From Bacteroidales bacterium (lineage in GTDB: Bacteria; Bacteroidota; Bacteroidia; Bacteroidales; UBA932), in the NCBI GenBank assembly GCA_016290415.1, contig JAEETP010000008.1, positions 1 through 56,903 on the forward strand: a stretch of 56,903 nucleotides of DNA. Direction: 5' to 3'. The first letter of the stretch is position 1, and each line of letters opens with the position of its first letter. Of the stretch, positions 15,174 through 21,753 are shown piece by piece. A program made the translations under genes and the position numbers. The notes under the pieces were generated by a model. That model had not been told where the DNA came from, searched no databases, and saw only the letters and a list, made by a program, of their open reading frames with translations.

Positions 15174-17075
15174 CTATCGCAGTGCCCGCATTGAATTCAG
15201 CACAGCGAGCACGGTGACGCCGACGTCTGCAAAAACCGCCATCCACATCGTGGCTATGCCCAGTGCGGCCAGTATCAGCACCAGAAGCTTGATCCCTATA
15301 GCGAACCAGGTGTTTTCGCGGGCTATTCTCAGCGTCCGGCGGGCTATTTTTACCGCAGTGGCCACTTTGCCCGGTTTGTCGTCCATAAGCACTACGTCAG
15401 AGGCCTCTATGGCGGCATCGCTGCCCAGGGCGCCCATAGCAATACCCACGTCTGCACGGGCCAGCACCGGGGCGTCGTTGATGCCGTCGCCCACGAACGC
15501 CAGGGTACGGCCGCGACCGCGCCCGGCAAGAAGCTCCTCTACCCTGGCCACTTTGTCGGCAGGCAGAAGCCCAGCATACCACTGGTCCAGTCCCAGTTCC
15601 TCTGCCACAGCCTTTCCAACTGCATTCTGGTCGCCGGTAAGCATCACAGTGCGGGATATTCCGGCCGCCTTTAGGGCTTTGACAGCTTCGGCTGAATCGG
15701 CCTTTATCCTGTCAGAAATCACGATATGGCCCATATATTCACCATCCATTGCCACGTGCGCAATGGTGCCGGTTTTCTCGCAGGGATGCCATTGTGCCCC
15801 CACCATATCCATCAGGGCCGAATTGCCCACGCACACCGTGCGGCCGTTTACCGTGGCGCGGACGCCTTTGCCGGATATCTCCTCTACATTTTCTACTGTG
15901 CAGTCATCAGCTTCATCGGGATAGGCATTGCGCAGCGAAACGGCAATCGGATGGGTGCTGTAGCGCTCTACGTGGGCGGCCAGGTGCAGCAGTTCTTTCT
16001 CTTCTATGATCTCCGGATGGACGGCAGTAACCTCAAAAACCCCTTCGGTAAGGGTGCCGGTCTTGTCAAACACCACCGTGTCCAGTCTGGAGAGCGCCTC
16101 CAGATAATTGGAGCCTTTTACAAGGATGCCCTTGCGGGAGGCGCCGCCAATGCCGCCGAAGAAGGCCAGCGGGACACTGATAACCAGTGCGCACGGGCAC
16201 GAAACCACCAGAAACATCAGCGCCCGGTACAGCCAGGTGGCAAAGTTGCCGCCGCAGAGGGTCGGAACAACCGACAGCAGCACGGCTGCGGCAACAACTA
16301 TAGGCGTATAGACCTTTGCAAAGCGGGTTATGAAGTTCTCGCTGCGGGACTTGTTCCCGGAGGCGTTTTCCACAAGTTCCAGTATGCGGGAGGCGGTGGA
16401 CTGGCCAAATTCCTTAACGGCCCTTACGCGCAGCACTCCGCTCAGGTTCACGCAGCCGGAATAGATTTCGTCACCGGCGCCGACGCTGCGCGGGACGCTT
16501 TCACCCGAAATGGCCACAGTGTCAAGCGAAGATTTGCCCTCTATCACAATACCGTCCACAGGCACCCTTTCGCCCGGCTTGACAACAATTATGTCATCAA
16601 TCTTTATTTCGGCAGGATTTACCACAACCACCTGGCCGTCCTTTTCCAGATTGGCCGTGTCGGGACGAATATCCATCAGGTGGGATATGCTGCGCCGGCT
16701 GCGCCCTTCGGCGATATGCTCAAACAGCTCCCCTATCTGGAAGAAGAGCATAACGAACACCGCTTCGGGGAACTGCGGCTCGGCACCCGGCAGGAAACCG
16801 ATGGCCAGCGCGCCAATGGTAGCGATGGTCATAAGAAAGTTTTCGTCCAGCGCTTCGCCGTGTGCAAGGCTCTCCGCAGCCTCTTTCAAGGTGTCGAATC
16901 CGGCCACCAGATATGGCACAAGGTAAATCAGCAGCAGTTGCCAGGTGGGCAGATTGCACTTATGCTCTATTATTACCGCTGCAACCAGCAGAACAGATGC
17001 GGCTGCAATCCTTATTATCGATTCCCTGATTTCACCATTGTGATGATGTTCTTCGTGGTGATGTTCGTGTGCCAT
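15174..17075 (-). CDS. P1B-type heavy-metal ATPase (Zn/Cd/Pb exporter type)
   Basis: A 633-residue P-type ATPase. It lacks an HMA domain; instead the N-terminus is His-rich (AHEHHHEEHHH), probably a soft metal-binding tail. The A-domain has SGES at 190-193, the metal site is CPC at 293-295, the phosphorylated Asp337 lies in DKTGT, the ATP-binding HP motif is in YSTHPIAV, and GDGINDAP is the hinge. The last helices read LGIATMWMAVFADVGVT, where the Asp and the preceding Lys match P1B-2 pumps such as ZntA/CadA. It should export Zn2+, Cd2+ or Pb2+ to the periplasm. It lies 51 bp downstream of a Fur-family gene, with its own -7 box and a palindrome between them. Confidence 0.92.
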   Translation of the reverse strand: MAHEHHHEEHHHNGEIRESIIRIAAASVLLVAAVIIEHKCNLPTWQLLLIYLVPYLVAGFDTLKEAAESLAHGEALDENFLMTIATIGALAIGFLPGAEPQFPEAVFVMLFFQIGELFEHIAEGRSRRSISHLMDIRPDTANLEKDGQVVVVNPAEIKIDDIIVVKPGERVPVDGIVIEGKSSLDTVAISGESVPRSVGAGDEIYSGCVNLSGVLRVRAVKEFGQSTASRILELVENASGNKSRSENFITRFAKVYTPIVVAAAVLLSVVPTLCGGNFATWLYRALMFLVVSCPCALVISVPLAFFGGIGGASRKGILVKGSNYLEALSRLDTVVFDKTGTLTEGVFEVTAVHPEIIEEKELLHLAAHVERYSTHPIAVSLRNAYPDEADDCTVENVEEISGKGVRATVNGRTVCVGNSALMDMVGAQWHPCEKTGTIAHVAMDGEYMGHIVISDRIKADSAEAVKALKAAGISRTVMLTGDQNAVGKAVAEELGLDQWYAGLLPADKVARVEELLAGRGRGRTLAFVGDGINDAPVLARADVGIAMGALGSDAAIEASDVVLMDDKPGKVATAVKIARRTLRIARENTWFAIGIKLLVLILAALGIATMWMAVFADVGVTVLAVLNSMRALR

Positions 17076-17100
17076 AACTCTTGCGTTTAGATTTCAGATG

Positions 17101-17108
17101 CAAAAGTA
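17101..17108 (-). promoter_or_regulatory. -7 box of the metal ATPase gene
   Basis: Minus-strand TACTTTTG (TAnnTTTG), 25 bp before the ATG, in the gap between the Fur-family gene and the ATPase. A perfect palindrome lies 12 bp upstream, over the expected -33 region. Confidence 0.55.
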
Positions 17109-17120
17109 TGGCTTGCCGCG

Positions 17121-17135
17121 TGCAACTCAGTTGCA
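17121..17135. promoter_or_regulatory. Perfect 7-1-7 palindrome, candidate Fur-family operator
   Basis: TGCAACTCAGTTGCA: arms TGCAACT and AGTTGCA around one base. It covers the stop codon of the Fur-family gene and the -33 region of the ATPase promoter. The 7-1-7 geometry is that of Fur/Zur/PerR boxes. Binding by the adjacent regulator is inferred. Confidence 0.6.
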
Positions 17136-17552
17136 TTCTTTACGGCAGTCGGGACAAAGGCCGGTGACCATATAATTCACCGATTCGGCCTGATAGCCCT
17201 CCGGAAGGGATACCGCCGGCACCGGAATGTCCTCAAGGCAGAAAGTTTTGCCGCACCGGCTGCACCAGAAATGGATATGAGTGTCGTCGTCCTGATCTTC
17301 GGAGTGGCTGTGGCACAGTTCGTAGCGGATGCCATCACCGCCGTCGTGCAGCGTGTGCACAAGATGACGCTCGCGGAAAAGCGCCAGCGAGCGCGAGATA
17401 ACGCTCTTGTCCACACTTTCCAGGAACAATTCCAATTCGCCCATAGAAACAGGCCGTCCCGCCTTGCGCATAGCTTCGCAAATCAGTATCCGGTTTGCGG
17501 TGGGCTTTACGCCGTGGTGCATCATCAGATCTATGACATCGGTCTCTATCAT
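17127..17552 (-). CDS. Fur-family metal-responsive repressor (Zur/Fur type)
   Basis: A 141-residue regulator: winged helix in residues 1-80 (HHGVKPTANRILICEAM; VDKSVISRSLALF as recognition helix) and a dimerisation domain with DTHIHFWCSRCGKTFCLEDI. Cys97/Cys100 and Cys133/Cys136 form the structural zinc site, and His/Asp residues around 81-94 could form the sensory site. Its ATG overlaps the SusD stop (ATGA), so it is made with the SusCD pair, and it precedes a metal-exporting ATPase. Which metal it senses (Zn, Fe, Mn) or whether it senses peroxide cannot be read from sequence; context favours Zn or Cd. Confidence 0.88.
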   Translation of the reverse strand: MIETDVIDLMMHHGVKPTANRILICEAMRKAGRPVSMGELELFLESVDKSVISRSLALFRERHLVHTLHDGGDGIRYELCHSHSEDQDDDTHIHFWCSRCGKTFCLEDIPVPAVSLPEGYQAESVNYMVTGLCPDCRKECN

Positions 17553-19072
17553 AATATATAACCGTCGTTCTGGGTCAATAAGGGGTTGAGGACAAGTATG
17601 TCAGCCGGGATGGGGAACAGATTTGTATATCCCGTACGGCTTTCGTCGGGCAATTCTGGGCGGGAAGACCATCCTTGAGTAAAGGTCCCAAACCGAATCT
17701 GGTCCTGTCGGCGCCATCCTTCCCAAGCAAACTCTATCATACGCTCCCGCAACAAATCTTCGTAAGAGAGATTCGTAAGCGGAGCCGCACCGGCCCGCTG
17801 CCGCACCAGATTTACCAAATGGAGGGCCTCTTGGACAGAACCGCTGCGCAGCAGCGCTTCTGCCTTCATAAGCAGCACGTCTGCATAGCGGAACATCACC
17901 CAGTCATTATCCATCAGCTTGCCGTCTTTCATGGCAGAGGGATCCAACTCATATTTTTTCATCCGGGCGCCGGCAAGTTTTTCATTTGCACTGCCAGTGA
18001 CATCCAGAGCAATCGCTTCTGGTTGATAGATTACCCCATAAACTGGATTACCGTCCAAATCGGTGGCTTGTCCGCCCCAATAATTAATATCAAACCTAGG
18101 ATCTTGTGACGCCGTGCCGAAGGCGTTGGCACGGAGGACTTCCAAAGTCGCGGATGTTCCATTCTCGCCGGTAAAACCGCAGGCAGCGGCATGATCGTAG
18201 TGCCGGGAGCGGAATAGATACTGGTTCTGTGCGGTGTATAGCCGCTTGTCCATAGGGATGGTAAAGATATTCTCCAGTGAATTCTCGTTGAAGACATCAA
18301 AATTGGATGCGTAGTCGCTCTCCAGTTCATAGCCGGCCTCAGATATCAAATCGCAATAACGGACCACCTCGTCCCAATTCTCCACCCCGGCATATACCGG
18401 AGCGTTGAGCCACAATTTTGCCAGCAGGAACCACGCCACAGGACGGGTAATGCGGCCATAATACGTTCCGTAGTTATTGCTTCTTTCCAGAGGCAGAACC
18501 TCACAGGCCTGTTCCAACTGATCCACAACAAAAATGAACACCGCCGCACGCGGCGACTGCTCAACATCTGCCATAGAGACCTTGGTAGAAACTACCAGCG
18601 GCACGTTGCCATACAAATCGAGCAGTTCGTAATAGAACAGCGCCCGGATTGCACACGCTTCCTGTCTCCAGCTATCGTTTTCGGAGAGGTCTTCAATCGC
18701 CTTGTTTGCCATCACTATCACCTTGTAGAGATAGTTCCAAGTGTCTTTGAGAGGTCCTTCGCCTACATTCCAGGTGTGCAGATGCAGCCGTTGCCACAGA
18801 CCGCCGTCGTACCAGTCGCCACCGCGGGTGGGCAGCAGCGCCTCGTCGCTGGTGATGGTGTTAAGGTCGTAAACTCCGCGGTAGGTTCCCGCAAGGCCCT
18901 GAGAAAAACCGGTACCGCCAAAAAGGGCGTACAGAGGGCCCAGAGTATTCAGATAGAGCGTATTGTCGTCAGCAATAATATCCTTTGCCGGCAACTGTGA
19001 ATGGGGTGTCTCGTCCAGGAAACCGCAGGAGCAGAGCAGCACCATAGTCATTATGCAAATAATCTGTTTCAT
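17549..19072 (-). CDS. SusD/RagB-family outer-membrane lipoprotein
   Basis: A 507-residue surface lipoprotein: lipobox LLCSC with the lipid on the Cys before GFLDETPHSQLP, a classic SusD start. Other family segments are DTWNYLYKVIVMANKAIED, ACAIRALFYYELLDLYGNVPL (TPR-like helices), WVMFRYADVLLMKAEALLRSG and LLRERMIEFAWEGWRRQDQIRF. SusD proteins form the lid of a SusC channel and catch the ligand. The gene lies 1 bp after susC and overlaps the Fur-family gene by 4 bp; with a metal regulator and ATPase next door, a metal chelate is as likely a ligand as a glycan. No glycoside hydrolase lies in this cluster. Confidence 0.92.
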   Translation of the reverse strand: MKQIICIMTMVLLCSCGFLDETPHSQLPAKDIIADDNTLYLNTLGPLYALFGGTGFSQGLAGTYRGVYDLNTITSDEALLPTRGGDWYDGGLWQRLHLHTWNVGEGPLKDTWNYLYKVIVMANKAIEDLSENDSWRQEACAIRALFYYELLDLYGNVPLVVSTKVSMADVEQSPRAAVFIFVVDQLEQACEVLPLERSNNYGTYYGRITRPVAWFLLAKLWLNAPVYAGVENWDEVVRYCDLISEAGYELESDYASNFDVFNENSLENIFTIPMDKRLYTAQNQYLFRSRHYDHAAACGFTGENGTSATLEVLRANAFGTASQDPRFDINYWGGQATDLDGNPVYGVIYQPEAIALDVTGSANEKLAGARMKKYELDPSAMKDGKLMDNDWVMFRYADVLLMKAEALLRSGSVQEALHLVNLVRQRAGAAPLTNLSYEDLLRERMIEFAWEGWRRQDQIRFGTFTQGWSSRPELPDESRTGYTNLFPIPADILVLNPLLTQNDGYIL

Positions 19073-19073
19073 A

Positions 19074-21686
19074 CTAGAACTGGATGCTGATGCCCGCCGT
19101 ATACGAGCGATAAACCGGGTAAGAAATCTTGTCGTCCAAACCTAATGTAGGCCCCGCCACATAAGAATTGATCATTGGCGTGAGACCTGAATAACCGGTG
19201 ATTGTGAGCAGGTTGTTCACCGACGCCGACAGGCGAAGGTTGCGGATAATGCCCCGAAGCGGAACGTTCCAGCCCACGGTGACATAATCGATATTGATAT
19301 AATCGCCTCGTTCCAGCCAGTAATCGGTGACCGTCTGGTCCACGATATTGGCCTGCGGCGCCTCCGCAAATACATTGTAATATGGAAGCGAACCCATATT
19401 CATATAAGTCAAAGCCGTGCCGTTGAAAATCTTGTGTCCGAATGCTCCGTTTGTCTGCACAGAAATGTCAACCGCCTTGTACCGGAAACTTATGTTGCTG
19501 CCCAGCAGTGCCTTGGGTATAGCCTGTCCACATATCGTGTTGATTCCGTCGGTCTCATAGTAGTAAGTCCCGTCCGAAGCCTGCGCCAGGCCGGTGCAAT
19601 GCGGCAGGAAAAAAACGCCCAGCGGCAGCCCTACAATCTGGTAGGTAACATCGTTGTCGCCACCGTGGAAACCGGCGCCGTTCATAGATGCGATGCCGGC
19701 AACCTCGGGTGCCTCCAGGAACTGCCCCTGCCAAGTACCGGAAAGGGAAATCAGTTTGTTGCGCTGCAGCGAGAGGTTCATATTGATGTTCAGTTGCATA
19801 TCGCTGCGGCGGATGACGTTCACTCCAAGACCGAACTCAAAACCGCTGTTGGACATCCGGCCCAGGTTGGCCATCAGGTGATCGTAGGCGAAAGGAGGAA
19901 CACTCACTTGATAATCATAGAGCATATCTCGCGTCAACGAATAATAATACTCTGCCGTAAACACGATACGGTCTTCTGCAAAGGCCGATTCCATACCGAA
20001 ATTGACGCTCTGCCGCACCTCCCACTTCAAGTCGGGATTGGCATTGCGGATAATTGAAAAGGCTACCTCCGGATTGCCCTCCAAATTGACGACAGAGGTG
20101 GGCGCCACCAACTCCAGGGAGTTGTAAGGTCCAAGCGCCCCCTGGTTGCCGGAGAGGCCGAACCCTGCGTTGAACTTGAGGCTACTGAGCCAATCGACAT
20201 CTTTGAGAAAATCTTCGCCGCTTGCGAGCCAGCTGCCGGATACCGACGGGAAAAAACCCCACCGGTGGTTGGGTCCGAACTTGGACGACGCATCGGCACG
20301 GAGGCTTGCCGCAACTGAGTATAAACCTCTGTATGAGTAATTTGCGCCAGACATAAACGAAAGCAGGCTCACGTCGGTATCATAACTGGCCGTGCCGTCC
20401 CAAGGACGCAAGCTGCCCGCTTGAATGGCCGACAGGCCAAAAGCGTTTGCCTTGAAACCGGTTGTGGTCGTATAGAATCCGCTTGCAACCGTCTTCTGCG
20501 CCTCCGTCAGGAAAGTTGCCCCGAAACTATGTGCACCCAATGTCTTCTTATAATTGAACACAAGCGAACCTATCCCGTCCCGCACTATCTCGCTGCTGCG
20601 ATAAGCCTCGCCCCCACTCCAGATAATGGTAGGGAAAAAGTGGCTGGCACCGCCTGCATTGTAGCTGTAAGATGCAAATGCAGTTAGGCTCAACTCTTTT
20701 GTGAAACGGGCCACCATCTGGAGATGGGTGCTTAAATGGGCGTTTTCTGTATTATAGGTCTTCTCCAGAAGAGACACAGGGTTAGTTATTTGGCTGGCAG
20801 AGGGAATCTGGCTGTAGCTGCCGTCGGGATTCCGGCCAGCAAGATAGGTCGGATTGAAGGCGGCCGAACTGTAGAACAGATGCTGCGGGTCGTGGAGTTC
20901 GGCCAGTTTCTGAAGCGAGGCGAAGATGCCGAAGTCGAAATCCAACCGTCCGTCTAAAGCACTCTGGCCCACATCCAACTTGACATTATAGTTCTTGTTG
21001 CTCTGAGTGCGGACAACCTGATTGTGGTCCACCAAGCCTATGGAGGTTCTAAAATGACTCTTCTCGCTGCCGCCGCCAAAGGCAAGGTGGTGGTGCTGGA
21101 CAGTACCTGTGCGGAGAATTGACCCGGGCATATCGGAATCATAACCGCCGTCAGAAAAAGAGTAGCCACGGGCTGCGTTGACTTCGCGGAACCAGGTTGC
21201 GGATAACATATGCAGATTCCTATATGTCCGTTCAAAACCGCCGGTGGCATCGTAGGATACTCTAAAATCTCCGCCGCGCCCTTTTATTGTTGTGACGCGG
21301 ATCACTCCGGACGCGCCGCGGGAGCCGTATTGAGCCGTCTCTGAGGCATCCTTGAGGACGGTGAAACTGTCTATGTCTCCAGGATAAAGTGAGCAGAGAG
21401 TGGCTATATCGCTGGTCACGCCGTCTATTATTATCAGGGGGTCATTGCCACCGGTAAGGGAGGTCGTACCGCGCACCCGTACCGCAGAGAGCATTGCCGC
21501 CTGGTTGCCGCTGGAGATCGTAACGCCGGCCGACTGGCCGCTCAAGGCATCCAGACCATTGGTAACCAAGCCCTTGTTCAGCTGTTCACGAGTCACGGTG
21601 TGGGAAGATACAGACACCGTATCAACTTGCTGCGCCACCAGTGAAGCGGGCAGAATCAATGCAGCCAGAAGAAGTCCTATTCTCAT
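19074..21686 (-). CDS. SusC/RagA-family TonB-dependent transporter, short form
   Basis: An 870-residue outer-membrane transporter from the ATG at 21686: signal peptide MRIGLLLAALILPASLVAQ, plug domain with NDPLIIIDGV, SFTVLKDASETAQYGSRGAS and GVIRVTT, then a beta-barrel with family segments such as YSYRGLYSVAASLRADASSKFG and GNPEVAFSIIRNANPDLKWE, ending AGISIQF. It lacks the usual N-terminal CarboxypepD_reg-like domain, making it shorter than most SusC proteins, and no TonB box is obvious. Upstream in-frame codons exist only from a TTG at 21722, before the promoter, and are rejected. It is the first gene of the SusC-SusD-Fur operon. Confidence 0.92.
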   Translation of the reverse strand: MRIGLLLAALILPASLVAQQVDTVSVSSHTVTREQLNKGLVTNGLDALSGQSAGVTISSGNQAAMLSAVRVRGTTSLTGGNDPLIIIDGVTSDIATLCSLYPGDIDSFTVLKDASETAQYGSRGASGVIRVTTIKGRGGDFRVSYDATGGFERTYRNLHMLSATWFREVNAARGYSFSDGGYDSDMPGSILRTGTVQHHHLAFGGGSEKSHFRTSIGLVDHNQVVRTQSNKNYNVKLDVGQSALDGRLDFDFGIFASLQKLAELHDPQHLFYSSAAFNPTYLAGRNPDGSYSQIPSASQITNPVSLLEKTYNTENAHLSTHLQMVARFTKELSLTAFASYSYNAGGASHFFPTIIWSGGEAYRSSEIVRDGIGSLVFNYKKTLGAHSFGATFLTEAQKTVASGFYTTTTGFKANAFGLSAIQAGSLRPWDGTASYDTDVSLLSFMSGANYSYRGLYSVAASLRADASSKFGPNHRWGFFPSVSGSWLASGEDFLKDVDWLSSLKFNAGFGLSGNQGALGPYNSLELVAPTSVVNLEGNPEVAFSIIRNANPDLKWEVRQSVNFGMESAFAEDRIVFTAEYYYSLTRDMLYDYQVSVPPFAYDHLMANLGRMSNSGFEFGLGVNVIRRSDMQLNINMNLSLQRNKLISLSGTWQGQFLEAPEVAGIASMNGAGFHGGDNDVTYQIVGLPLGVFFLPHCTGLAQASDGTYYYETDGINTICGQAIPKALLGSNISFRYKAVDISVQTNGAFGHKIFNGTALTYMNMGSLPYYNVFAEAPQANIVDQTVTDYWLERGDYINIDYVTVGWNVPLRGIIRNLRLSASVNNLLTITGYSGLTPMINSYVAGPTLGLDDKISYPVYRSYTAGISIQF

Positions 21687-21692
21687 TTCTAA

Positions 21693-21700
21693 CAAATATA
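21693..21700 (-). promoter_or_regulatory. -7 box of the susC-susD-fur operon
   Basis: Minus-strand TATATTTG with TTG 19 bp upstream (plus-strand CAA at 21720-21722), a near-ideal promoter. It ends 6 bp before the ATG (probably leaderless), and its -33 element sits in the loop of the upstream gene's terminator. Confidence 0.75.
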
Positions 21701-21735
21701 CAAAAAAAAGCGTCCGACCCAACGGCCGGACGCTT
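21701..21735 (-). terminator. Rho-independent terminator of the M16 protease gene
   Basis: Read on the minus strand, AAGCGTCCG and CGGACGCTT form a 9-bp stem followed by a run of eight T. It lies 19 bp after the protease stop codon and overlaps the susC promoter. Confidence 0.85.
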
Positions 21736-21753
21736 CTCTTATCAAGAATGATT

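Noticed and set aside
15726-17090. Long plus-strand open frame of 454 codons
   Set aside because: Antisense to the P-type ATPase; no recognisable motif, and low-complexity composition mirrors the real gene.
21687-21722. 12-codon N-terminal extension of SusC from a TTG
   Set aside because: It lies upstream of the -7 box TATATTTG and adds nothing to the signal peptide.
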